Shown: in pieces, positions 34,309 to 41,474 of the stretch | How positions within the stretch are numbered: the first letter of the stretch is position 1 | Layout: each line of letters opens with the position of its first letter | DNA from: CAG-238 sp963601575 | Lineage (GTDB): Bacteria > Bacillota > Clostridia > Peptostreptococcales > Anaerovoracaceae | DNA length: 59,285 nucleotides | Direction: 5' to 3' | NCBI GenBank assembly: GCA_963601575.1 | Contig: CAVCFO010000009.1 | Span: forward strand, 1-59,285 | The notes under the pieces: model-generated | Database searches by the model: none | Seen by the model: the letters and a program-made list of their open reading frames with translations, nothing else | What the model was told of the DNA's origin: nothing | Position numbers and translations under genes: made by a program

Positions 34309-34383
34309 TGGTATCCCCGGGCGGAATCGAACCGCCAACTATGCTTTAGGAGAGCACTGTTATATCCATTTAACTACGGAGAC
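34309..34383 (-). tRNA. tRNA-Arg (anticodon CCU)
   Basis: Read on the minus strand: acceptor GTCTCCG pairs with CGGGGAT (two G-U pairs). The D arm is GTTA...TAAC, the anticodon stem GTGCT/AGCAT encloses loop CTCCTAA (anticodon CCU, reading AGG), and the T arm is GGCGG-TTCGATT-CCGCC. Discriminator A and encoded CCA end the gene. The variable loop is only four bases. Immediately upstream, in tRNA orientation, lie two 175-bp repeats that each restart with the first 21 bases of this tRNA. Confidence 0.93.
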
Positions 34384-34558
34384 ATATCAAGTTGTAAGAG
34401 TCTGCGGTTAAATGGAACTTAGGTGCTCTCCTAAAGCAACCTCTGATTAGAGAGCACTGTTAATACGAGCAGAGCGAGTATCGCGGTTCTCAGTTTCACC
34501 CGAAATCTTTGATTTCGTAGGTGAAGCGAGGTTCGCTTATCCATTTAACTACGGAGAC
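34384..34558 (-). repeat. tRNA-half-derived structured repeat, unit A (175 bp)
   Basis: Read on the minus strand, the unit starts with the same 21 bases as the tRNA-Arg gene (34558 to 34538), then an insert of about 75 bases, then TAACAGTGCTCTC. That last piece is the continuation of the tRNA D and anticodon arms. It continues with GCTTTAGGAGAGCAC, the exact complement of the tRNA anticodon arm, and ends with an inverted, slightly altered copy of the tRNA 5' end (CCATTTAAC, CGCAGAC). Pairings: 34407-34415 with 34541-34549, 34400-34403 with 34555-34558, 34423-34430 with 34450-34457, 34495-34500 with 34520-34525, 34502-34507 with 34511-34516, 34525-34529 with 34533-34537. The unit can fold as a closed multibranched structure. 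Confidence 0.9.
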
Positions 34559-34733
34559 ATATCAAGTTGTAAGAGTCTGCGGTTAAATGGAACTTAGGTG
34601 CTCTCCTAAAGCAACCTCTGATTAGAGAGCACTGTTAATACGAGCAGAGCGAGTATCGCGGTTCTCAGTTTCACCCGAAATCTTTGATTTCGTAGGTGAA
34701 GCGAGGTTCGCTTATCCATTTAACTACGGAGAC
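34559..34733 (-). repeat. tRNA-half-derived structured repeat, unit B (identical copy)
   Basis: An exact tandem copy of 34384-34558 by eye, with the same 175-base period. It is followed by the first 14 bases of a further unit (34734-34747), after which the sequence diverges into the presumed tRNA promoter region. On the minus strand that region has TACAAT (complement of 34752-34757) as a -10 candidate. Confidence 0.9.
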
Positions 34734-34839
34734 ATATCAAGTTGTAAAGATATTGTACCACAAAGAGCCCGAAATGTGTACCCCTTTTTTTGTATTTCAA
34801 AAAGACCACGACAAAACCCAAAAAACGACGCCGGCCCCC

Positions 34840-34868
34840 TTGTCATCCCTCCCTAATTGGTGTATACT
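34840..34868 (+). promoter_or_regulatory. Promoter of the CoA-transferase gene
   Basis: TTGTCA (34840-34845), 17-base spacer, TATACT (34863-34868). A Rex-like site (right half TTAACAA at 34889-34895) lies just after the probable start of transcription. Confidence 0.7.
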
Positions 34869-34916
34869 GTAATCGATGTGTAGAAAAATTAACAATCTAA
34901 TTATGTGAGGTAAAGG

Positions 34917-36272
34917 ATGTATAAGGTATCAGATTTAAGACAAGAGTACAAGAAAAAACTAATCACGGCAGATGAGGCGGCAGCTATGGTCAAGAACGGA
35001 GACAGACTCCATTTCGGACTGGGCTGCGGCTCCATCATCGACATCGATAAGGCTATCGCAAAGAGAGCGCCGGAGCTGAGAGACATCACGGTTATCAGCA
35101 CCGTATCCATCCGCGAAAAGCCATTCGAAACCTATCTGGCGACTACCAGCAACGAGCAGGTTCGCTTCGCTTCTGCGCATTTCAATGTGCACGACAGAAA
35201 TATGAACAAGGACGGACGATGCTGGTACATTCCGATGCTTTTCTGCGAATTGCCGCTTTTCTGGGTAAATAACAATAACGAAGTTGACATTGCCATGTTT
35301 CAAGTTGCACCCATGGACGCTCACGGGAACTTCAACCTAGGGCCGCAGGTTGCCGACATGTGGGGCGTTATCAAGGGCGCAAAGAAAGTCATCGTCGAAG
35401 TCAATGAAAATATGCCGATCGCCCACGGTTATCAGACACAGCTCAATCTTTACGGAATCGACTATATCGTAGAGGGCAGCAACACGCCCCTTGCGGAGCT
35501 TCCCGCAAAGGAGCCTTCTGAGACGGACAAAAAAATTGCAGCCCACGTTGTGGAAAAAATCAAGAGCCACAGCACGCTCCAGCTTGGAATCGGAAGCCTG
35601 CCGCTTTGCATAGGCCAGATGATCGCAGAGTCGGATCTTCGCAATATCAACGCCCACACGGAGATGTTCACAGATGCCTATGTGGACCTTTTTGAGGCCG
35701 GAAAACTTACGGGAAACAAGCCTATCGACAAGGGCAAGGCGGTTTATACCTTTGCGGGAGGCAGCAAGCGACTTTATGATTTCATCGACGACAATCCGAT
35801 TTGCTGCAACGCGCCTGTTGACTATGTAAACAATATCGCCACAATCGCCCAGATTCCGAACTTCATTTCCGTCAACAGCTGCATTCAGGTTGACCTTTAC
35901 GGACAGGTTTGCTCGGAGTCTGCGGGACATCAGCAGATAAGCGGAACCGGCGGGCAGCTCGACTTCGTGCTGGGAGCATATCAGTCAAGAGGCGGAGAAA
36001 GCTTCCTTTGCACACCGTCAACTAGAACCCGCAAGGACGGCAAGCTGGAATCGCTGATTTCACCGGTACTGCCAAAAGGCGCAATCGTTACCACACCGAG
36101 AATGGCAACAAACCACATCGTAACCGAATACGGAGACGTTGACCTGAAGGGAAAATCTACATGGGAAAGAGCGGAGCTTCTCATAAGCATCGCCCATCCT
36201 GACTTCAGAGACGACCTCATCAAAGAGGCCGAAAAGATGGGCATCTGGAAAAATTCCAGCAAATGCCTGTAG
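34917..36272 (+). CDS. Acetate-dependent CoA-transferase (butyryl-/4-hydroxybutyryl-CoA type, family I acetyl-CoA hydrolase/transferase)
   Basis: A 451-residue enzyme that moves CoA between a short-chain acyl-CoA and acetate. Family features are the N-terminal ITADEAAAMVKNGDRLHFGLG, and AHTEMFTDAYVDLFEAGKLTG with the likely catalytic Glu that forms the glutamyl-CoA intermediate. The CoA-loop region ISGTGGQLDFVLGAYQSRGGESF is also present. It resembles butyryl-CoA:acetate and 4-hydroxybutyrate CoA-transferases; which acyl group it prefers cannot be decided by eye. It is monocistronic with a clear promoter. It fits acid-producing fermentation of amino acids. Confidence 0.88.
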   Translation: MYKVSDLRQEYKKKLITADEAAAMVKNGDRLHFGLGCGSIIDIDKAIAKRAPELRDITVISTVSIREKPFETYLATTSNEQVRFASAHFNVHDRNMNKDGRCWYIPMLFCELPLFWVNNNNEVDIAMFQVAPMDAHGNFNLGPQVADMWGVIKGAKKVIVEVNENMPIAHGYQTQLNLYGIDYIVEGSNTPLAELPAKEPSETDKKIAAHVVEKIKSHSTLQLGIGSLPLCIGQMIAESDLRNINAHTEMFTDAYVDLFEAGKLTGNKPIDKGKAVYTFAGGSKRLYDFIDDNPICCNAPVDYVNNIATIAQIPNFISVNSCIQVDLYGQVCSESAGHQQISGTGGQLDFVLGAYQSRGGESFLCTPSTRTRKDGKLESLISPVLPKGAIVTTPRMATNHIVTEYGDVDLKGKSTWERAELLISIAHPDFRDDLIKEAEKMGIWKNSSKCL

Positions 36273-36308
36273 GACGCGAGAATCTCATACGTTTTCTCAA
36301 AATAAAGA

Positions 36309-36418
36309 GCAAAGCCTGCGGACAGAACTTCGCAGCGGATGCCTCGAATGTGAGGCTCCGATTTCTTTTGAAATCGCAATACGGCTCTGCTGCAGGCTTT
36401 GCTTTATGGAGATTTTTT
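36309..36418 (+). terminator. Multibranched terminator-like structure after the CoA-transferase gene
   Basis: An outer 11-bp stem GCAAAGCCTGC (36309-36319) / GCAGGCTTTGC (36392-36402) encloses at least two perfect hairpins: GCCTC/GAGGC (36341-36356) and GATTTC/GAAATC (36360-36375). It is followed by a T run at 36413-36418. The overall form is larger than a normal intrinsic terminator. Confidence 0.6.
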
Positions 36419-36469
36419 GTCATATTATATATCAATATCTGTGATTTGCTGTGCCCCAAAGGATAGTTA

Positions 36470-37237
36470 CTAATCGTCCCACTCATCGTCCCAGTCGCCA
36501 TCGCCAAAGTCATCATTTCTTTCGATGTCTTTGCTGCGGATTGTGCCGTCTGCGGCGCTGATTTCGTATTCATATTCCTTGTCCTGGGTGAAAAATTCAA
36601 TTTCGTAAACTCTCAGCCCGTCTTCTCTATCCAGCTTTGCCTTTGTGAAGGTCACAGAAGAGGCAGAAAGCCCCGCGTCGGAAAGTGCTATGGACTTAGC
36701 CTTGTCAACGCCTATATAACTTGAGGAGGTGCTGCCTGAGGTGCCGGCAGAGGTTGAGCCTTCGCTCGCAGCCGATGCGCTAGGCTTGGTTTCGGTTTTT
36801 GCAGCCTGCGCGCTTTCGGAATTTTGAGTCTGCGTTTGATCGGACTTTTCGGCAGCGGCTTTTTCTGTATTTGCTACATCACTGCTTTCCGCAGCGGAGT
36901 CTGCCAGTTCATCTCTGTCAGCCTCGATGATTTTTCCGTTAGAAGCTTTCACAACATACTCATATTTGTAGTCTCCGGCGACGAAGCTGACTTCGTAGAC
37001 CGAAGATCCGTCCTCTGTGTCGTAGTGAGCCGTGAGATTTGTGACTTCCTCGGATTTGAAGCCGGCGTCCGCCAAAGCGACGTTTACGCCCTTGTCCATG
37101 CCTATTGTCCGGTTTTCGTTGATTCCGGCATTGACCCTGATCGCTCCGAAGACGCAAAGTCCGATGATAAGGGTCGCGCAAATGGCAAAGCCCGCGATCC
37201 TTGCCGGAGAATTTAATACGGTTGTAATCTTTTTCAT
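36470..37237 (-). CDS. Membrane-anchored protein with two PepSY domains
   Basis: A 255-residue protein with a short cytoplasmic start, one transmembrane segment (ARIAGFAICATLIIGLCVFGAIRV) and an extracytoplasmic part. The first PepSY-like domain (about 45-110) has ALADAGFKSEEVTNLTAHYD and YEVSFVAGDYKYEYVVKASNGKII. A low-complexity linker of Ala, Ser, Thr, Glu and Gln follows (about 112-175). The second PepSY domain has IALSDAGLSASSVTFTKAKLDREDG and YEIEFFTQDKEYEYEISAADGTI. The acidic tail is Asp/Trp-rich. PepSY domains are thought to inhibit or sense proteases at the cell surface. It lies beside a two-component system and shares a regulatory box with it. Confidence 0.87.
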   Translation of the reverse strand: MKKITTVLNSPARIAGFAICATLIIGLCVFGAIRVNAGINENRTIGMDKGVNVALADAGFKSEEVTNLTAHYDTEDGSSVYEVSFVAGDYKYEYVVKASNGKIIEADRDELADSAAESSDVANTEKAAAEKSDQTQTQNSESAQAAKTETKPSASAASEGSTSAGTSGSTSSSYIGVDKAKSIALSDAGLSASSVTFTKAKLDREDGLRVYEIEFFTQDKEYEYEISAADGTIRSKDIERNDDFGDGDWDDEWDD

Positions 37238-37284
37238 AATATACCCCTTTCAGCTAAATGCATTTTCATCTTTCTTATGAGCCT

Positions 37285-37318
37285 ATTATACGGAGCAAAG
37301 ATTAAAGAAAAATTAAAG
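37285..37318 (-). promoter_or_regulatory. PepSY promoter with response-regulator-type direct repeats
   Basis: On the minus strand the -10 TATAAT is the complement of 37285-37290. Where a -35 would lie, two direct repeats CTTTAAT stand 11 bases apart (plus-strand ATTAAAG at 37301-37307 and 37312-37318). An 11-base repeat is the usual footprint of an OmpR-family dimer. The same composite box occurs upstream of the thioredoxin/regulator operon at 39961-39982. Confidence 0.65.
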
Positions 37319-37347
37319 CTTCAAAATAAAATAAAAAACCAAATAAA

Positions 37348-38778
37348 TTAAAATTTCAAAATGAATTCGCTGCCTTCGCCCGGAGTGCTATGTACCTCGA
37401 TCTTCATATCAAGAATCCCGGCTATTTCCTTTACAAGGGAAAGCCCAAGCCCCACGCCGCTACCTGCGCCTTCCGAACATCTGGCGGAGTCCTCCTGATA
37501 GAACCGCTCCCAGATTTTCGTCAGGTTTTCATTTGAAATTCCAATCCCATCGTCTTTTACCGATATGATGATTTGATCTGCCACGCGGCGAAGACCCACC
37601 CAAATATGCCCCTTTTCTTTGCCATATTTATATGCATTCGAAATCAGATTATTCAGCAAGCAGGCAAGCAGGCTCCGGTCGGTGTCCGCGTAGATTTCTG
37701 GCTCAATTTCGCTGCAAAGTTCGATGCCCTTTTGGGGGATCATGCTCTGCTCGGCACAGATCTCGCTCGTCAAATCGCTTATGCAGATATTTTCCCTGCT
37801 CACGGATTCTGTGCCCTGAGAAAGGCGGGTAAAGAAGAGGAGCTGAGAAATGATATCGCCCATCTTATTTGACTGCCGCTCGATAACCTCGATAGCCTCG
37901 CGAAATTCCTCGGGAGTTTCGCAAAACTCGAGCGCGTACTCTGCCTGGGCAAGTATCACAGAAACAGGAGTCCTCAGCTCATGCGAGGCGTCAGAGGCGA
38001 ATTGCTTTTCTGCCTCAAAGTTCTTTTCGAGCCTTGCGAACATCTCATTGAAGGAGTCGCAGAGCATGTGAATTTCGTCATTTCCCTCGCCGATATCAAG
38101 GCGCATGGAGAGGTCGTTTCCGCGCCCGATCTCCTCCGCGTCTCTTGCAATTTGCTCGATAGGAAGAAAGGACCTGCGCGTGATTACATATCCGCCCAGA
38201 ATTGCAAGCAGCGCCAGCGCAGGGAGGAGCCAGAAGGAGAGCCGCACTATGTTATATAGAACGTTGATTCCCTCGTTTTGCGAAACGACGCCCCGAAGCC
38301 AAAGCCCTTCCATCCCCTCGGCAGTCAGGGCTTTGTCAAAAACATAAAAAGTTTCCCCCTTGTACTCTGCCTTGCCGATTTTCGCAAAATCCTCGGCAGC
38401 AAAGGAGGAAAGTTTGATAGGCATATTTCCATAGAGAAGGTTCCCCTCGGCATCATAAAGAGCGGTGGAAATTCCTTCATAAACATCGCAAAAATCATCG
38501 TCGATTTCCAGCCACCCATCGCCATACTCAATGAACTGATCGCCCGCTTCCGCTTCTGTATTGCGAAGACTGTTCAGATATTCGATTTCGTCCACATTGG
38601 ATGAAACTATGTTATAGAGGCGCTCCCTTATGCTTTCGTTCAAAACGGAGCTTGCGATTTCAAAGGTCATCGCCGAAATGAAGAGGACGATGATAGCAAG
38701 CATTGCGGAGAACCACAAGATTATTTTTTTCTGGATGGAAAGCTGTTTCACTCGCAGGCTCCTTTCTGCGCGACACAT
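37348..38778 (-). CDS. Two-component sensor histidine kinase
   Basis: A 476-residue membrane kinase. Helix 1 (IILWFSAMLAIIVLFISAMTF) and helix 2 (LSFWLLPALALLAILGGYVI) enclose an extracytoplasmic sensor domain of about 130 residues. A HAMP linker, the H-box DASHELRTPVSVILAQ and the N-box LLNNLISNAYKYG follow. The G-boxes are DDGIGIS and GSGVGLGLSLVKEI. The ATG at 38778 abuts the regulator stop. A GTG at 38751 has a better AAAGGAG site and is an equally good start, giving 467 residues. It is co-transcribed with thioredoxin and the response regulator. Confidence 0.92.
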   Translation of the reverse strand: MCRAERSLRVKQLSIQKKIILWFSAMLAIIVLFISAMTFEIASSVLNESIRERLYNIVSSNVDEIEYLNSLRNTEAEAGDQFIEYGDGWLEIDDDFCDVYEGISTALYDAEGNLLYGNMPIKLSSFAAEDFAKIGKAEYKGETFYVFDKALTAEGMEGLWLRGVVSQNEGINVLYNIVRLSFWLLPALALLAILGGYVITRRSFLPIEQIARDAEEIGRGNDLSMRLDIGEGNDEIHMLCDSFNEMFARLEKNFEAEKQFASDASHELRTPVSVILAQAEYALEFCETPEEFREAIEVIERQSNKMGDIISQLLFFTRLSQGTESVSRENICISDLTSEICAEQSMIPQKGIELCSEIEPEIYADTDRSLLACLLNNLISNAYKYGKEKGHIWVGLRRVADQIIISVKDDGIGISNENLTKIWERFYQEDSARCSEGAGSGVGLGLSLVKEIAGILDMKIEVHSTPGEGSEFILKF

Positions 38779-38780
38779 TG

Positions 38781-39563
38781 CTAAACCTCGCCGCTGTGCA
38801 GCGCCGCATTCTGCGCGCCGCGTTGCTGCGCCTCATTGCTCTGTGGTTCGTCCTTTTGCAGAACGTCCTTTTGCGGCGCATCCTTGCGGGTCGCCTCTGA
38901 CCGAAGCACATAGCCGGCACCGCGGACTGTATGAATCAATTTTTCGCCAAATGGCTCGTCGATTTTTTTCCGGAGATAACGAATGTATACATCAACGGCG
39001 TTGGTGCCGCCCTCGTAGTCAAAATTCCAAAGATTGTTTTCGATATTTTCTCGCGAAAGCACGACGCCCTTGTTTCGCAAAAGATATTCAAGCAGCGAAT
39101 ATTCCTTTGCGGAAAGCTTTATTTCGGTTCCGCCCCGACTTACGCTGCGGCTTCTTGTGTCCAGTGTAAGATCTGAAATACTGTAAACGGGAGTGTTCGA
39201 CTGCGGGGTTTTGCGGGTCAGCGCCCGGACCCTTGCCATCAGCTCCTCAAAGGAAAAGGGTTTTACGAGATAGTCGTTTGCACCCGCATCGAGCCCCGAC
39301 ACCCGGTCGGAAATAGAATCTCGCGCCGTAAGGAAAAGAACCGGTGTATAATTTCCGGCTTTTCTCATCTCTTCCACCACGCAAATTCCATCGAGCCGCG
39401 GCATATTGATATCAAGTATCGCCCCGTCGTAGGCTCCGGCAGAGAGAAAATCCAAGGCTTCCTCACCGTCAAAGCAGGAATCTATCGAGTACCCTTCGGC
39501 GGTGAGCTTTTTTGTGAGAATTTTGTTTAGATCCCGCTGATCCTCCGCAATCAGAATTCGCAT
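38781..39563 (-). CDS. OmpR-family response regulator with Gln/Ala-rich C-terminal tail
   Basis: A 260-residue regulator. The receiver begins MRILIAEDQRDLNKI, the phospho-Asp is in GAILDINMPRLDG, and Lys is in NDYLVKPFSFEEL. The winged-helix DNA-binding domain has LSAKEYSLLEYLLRNKGVVLSRENIENNLW and ends at VRGAGYVLR. Family members normally stop there. This one continues for about 35 residues with imperfect repeats of Lys-Asp-x-Pro-Gln type, then Gln/Ala-rich sequence. The tail is unexplained. It is the likely reader of the 11-base direct repeats found at both nearby promoters. Confidence 0.92.
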   Translation of the reverse strand: MRILIAEDQRDLNKILTKKLTAEGYSIDSCFDGEEALDFLSAGAYDGAILDINMPRLDGICVVEEMRKAGNYTPVLFLTARDSISDRVSGLDAGANDYLVKPFSFEELMARVRALTRKTPQSNTPVYSISDLTLDTRSRSVSRGGTEIKLSAKEYSLLEYLLRNKGVVLSRENIENNLWNFDYEGGTNAVDVYIRYLRKKIDEPFGEKLIHTVRGAGYVLRSEATRKDAPQKDVLQKDEPQSNEAQQRGAQNAALHSGEV

Positions 39564-39572
39564 ATATCCTCC

Positions 39573-39878
39573 TTACTTCAGAAGCTCCTCGATCTCGGCC
39601 TTTTCTCTATATCCGATGGCTGTCTGAACGAGCTGGCCATTCTTAAAAATCAACAGAGTCGGGATGCTCATAACGCCGTAGCGGATCGAAAGCTCGCCCT
39701 GCTCGTCGACATTGACCTTGCAGACCTTGATGTCGGATCGCTCATTTGCGATTTCTTCTACTATGGGCGCGATCATCTTGCATGGACCGCACCATGCAGC
39801 CCAGAAATCCACCAGAACCGTCTTGTCCGCCTTTAATACTTCGCTTTCAAAATTTTCTTTTGTTATGTTAGTAATCAT
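39573..39878 (-). CDS. trxA: Thioredoxin
   Basis: A 101-residue disulfide reductase with the active site WCGPCK (Cys30, Cys33), cis-Pro region MSIPTLLIFKNGQ and normal length. Start 39878 has GGAGG eight bases upstream; the frame is open five codons further but without a site. It is the first gene of a probable operon with the response regulator (9 bases apart) and kinase. That is an unusual companion set, suggesting that the pathway responds to redox or envelope disulfide stress; this is inference. Confidence 0.93.
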   Translation of the reverse strand: MITNITKENFESEVLKADKTVLVDFWAAWCGPCKMIAPIVEEIANERSDIKVCKVNVDEQGELSIRYGVMSIPTLLIFKNGQLVQTAIGYREKAEIEELLK

Positions 39879-39918
39879 AGTATTAACCTCCAAATCCCAA
39901 GTAATTTACCTGTATATA

Positions 39919-39982
39919 AGTATACCCCATTACCCTTTTGTAAAGCAAGGGTAACAGGGCAAGATTAAAATTTCATTAAAGC
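39919..39982 (-). promoter_or_regulatory. Promoter and regulator box of the thioredoxin-two-component operon
   Basis: On the minus strand the -10 TATACT is the complement of 39919-39924, with TTGCTT 18 bases upstream. Further upstream the plus strand reads AAGATTAAAA, TTTC, ATTAAAGC (39961-39982), the same box as at the PepSY promoter. Between them arms TTACCCTT/AAGGGTAA form a second inverted repeat (plus-strand 39930-39954 region). Confidence 0.6.
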
Positions 39983-40025
39983 CCGGAGAATTCTTTAGAA
40001 ATCCGGAAGGAGCATCGCTGCGAGG

Positions 40026-40751
40026 CTAGAGAATTTCTCCGCTTATGGAAATCGTGACAACATTCCACGGGATGAACTTGCCGCTATTTTGGAGCGCCGT
40101 CTTTGCTGCCATCTCAATTCCGCCGCAGCAAGGAACTTCCATGCGCACAATGGTAAGGCTTTTTATATCATTTTCGGATATGATTGCCTGGAGCTTTTCG
40201 GTATAGTCGATCATGTCAAGCTTCGGGCAGCCAATGAGACTCACCCGGTTTTTGATAAAGTCTCGGTGGAAATTCGCATAAGCATAAGCCGTGCAATCTG
40301 CTGCTACCAGAAGGTTTGCGCCGTCAAAATAAGGTGCGCTTATCGGCGCCAGCTTGATCTGAACCGGCCAGTTAGAAAGCTGAGACTGCATGCAGGCAGG
40401 CTCAGGTGCGCCGGCAGGAGCAGCGCCTGCATGCTCGATTTTCATCGAGCGGCTGCCCGGGCATCCGTGAAATTCCGCATGCGGAGCATCTGAGTGAGCA
40501 CCGGCTGCCTTTTTCTTTTCCATATTTGCCTTCACAGCCGCCTCGTCGTAAGGAAGAGTATCCTTTTCTATGAAAGAAATCGCGTTCGTAGGGCAGCTCG
40601 GCAGACAGTCGCCGAGTCCGTCGCAATAATCGTCTCTGAGCAGCGCCGCCTTGCCGCCAACCATTCCGATTGCGCCTTCGTGGCAAGCCTCCGCGCAAAG
40701 CCCGCAGCCGTTACATTTTTCCCTATCGATTTCAATTATTCTTCTTTTCAT
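40026..40751 (-). CDS. 4Fe-4S ferredoxin-domain protein with cysteine-rich C-terminal region
   Basis: A 241-residue cytosolic iron-sulfur protein. The N-terminal ferredoxin domain has CNGCGLCAEACH and a second, variant cluster motif CDGLGDCLPSCP. After a linker the C-terminal part has more conserved-looking cysteines (HGCPGSRS, VAADCTAYAYANFH, LIGCPKLD, EVPCCGG) that may bind another cluster or a metal. Start 40751 is set by GGAGGC before the ATG; an in-frame upstream ATG at 40823 has no ribosome site and would run back through the promoter. It probably passes electrons to an unknown partner. It has its own promoter. Confidence 0.83.
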   Translation of the reverse strand: MKRRIIEIDREKCNGCGLCAEACHEGAIGMVGGKAALLRDDYCDGLGDCLPSCPTNAISFIEKDTLPYDEAAVKANMEKKKAAGAHSDAPHAEFHGCPGSRSMKIEHAGAAPAGAPEPACMQSQLSNWPVQIKLAPISAPYFDGANLLVAADCTAYAYANFHRDFIKNRVSLIGCPKLDMIDYTEKLQAIISENDIKSLTIVRMEVPCCGGIEMAAKTALQNSGKFIPWNVVTISISGEIL

Positions 40752-40806
40752 TTGTATGCCTCCATATTTCATATAAAAAATTAGTTTTGCTATTTCATCT
40801 TTGCTG

Positions 40807-40853
40807 AGTATAATATAGCGCAAAGTCTATGCAAAATATGTTGTTTTGACAAC
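40807..40853 (-). promoter_or_regulatory. Promoter of the 4Fe-4S protein gene with upstream palindrome
   Basis: On the minus strand TTGCAT (complement of 40829-40834), 16 bases, TATACT (complement of 40807-40812). Six bases upstream lies GTTGT-four bases-ACAAC (40840-40853), a possible operator. Confidence 0.55.
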
Positions 40854-40889
40854 GAAATTCAAAATATTTAAGATTTTTAGTATTTTTTA

Positions 40890-41435
40890 TTACGGGCGAT
40901 TCGCATCGATACCCCTGTTTGCAAGCTCATCCGCAAGATTATTCATCTTTGTAACATATTTGAAGTCATCAAAGGAGAATCCCGCACCGTTCCACTGAAG
41001 AAATTTCTCATACAGGGCGTCGAAATTCGTATTCTTGCTCTTTAGATTCACATGACCTTTCACACGGAAAAAGGCCGCATCGTGCTGCCGCACGAGGGCC
41101 AGAAGCTCTTTCCAAAGTTCCTGATTTTCAACCGGCTTTTTCGAGGAATTTTTCCAATGATTTTTCTCCCACGACTCGTACCACTTTTCGCGAAAACAGC
41201 TCGCAACATAGGAACTGTCCGTAAAGATCTGTATCGTCTGGCCCGGTGATTTCAAGGCTTTCAGGGCTTCTATGACCGCGGTAAGCTCCATGCGGTTGTT
41301 TGTGGTATTCACCTCTCCGCCGAAGAGCTCCTTCTTGTGCTCGCCATATTCCAGGATCGCACCCCAGCCTCCGATATTTTCTGCCGATTGATTTCCGGAG
41401 CAGGCCCCGTCTGTATATATTCTCAAAATTGTCAT
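40890..41435 (-). CDS. rnhA: Ribonuclease HI
   Basis: A 181-residue endonuclease that cuts RNA in RNA-DNA hybrids. The metal-binding acids are in IYTDGACSGN (Asp9), NNRMELTAVIEAL (Glu) and IFTDSSYV (Asp), with the C-terminal RVKGHVNLKSKN histidine and LADELANRG. It is slightly longer than E. coli RnhA (155), with an extra stretch between the helix and the last acidic motif (NFDALYEKFLQWNGAGFSFDDFKYV). The ATG has a weak AGGAGAC site upstream. Confidence 0.93.
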   Translation of the reverse strand: MTILRIYTDGACSGNQSAENIGGWGAILEYGEHKKELFGGEVNTTNNRMELTAVIEALKALKSPGQTIQIFTDSSYVASCFREKWYESWEKNHWKNSSKKPVENQELWKELLALVRQHDAAFFRVKGHVNLKSKNTNFDALYEKFLQWNGAGFSFDDFKYVTKMNNLADELANRGIDANRP

Positions 41436-41474
41436 TTTTGTCTCCTAAAGGCTTATTTGCCAATGTAATCTTTT

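Noticed and set aside
34384..34733. Additional tRNA genes or a CRISPR array in the repeated region
   Set aside because: The units lack T arm and acceptor 3' strand, so they are not functional tRNAs. There are only two long identical copies without unique spacers, so it is not CRISPR.
34384..34747. Insertion sequence or integrated element at the tRNA gene
   Set aside because: No transposase or integrase is present nearby. The tRNA 3' end, the usual attachment site, is intact and the repeats lie at the 5' end.
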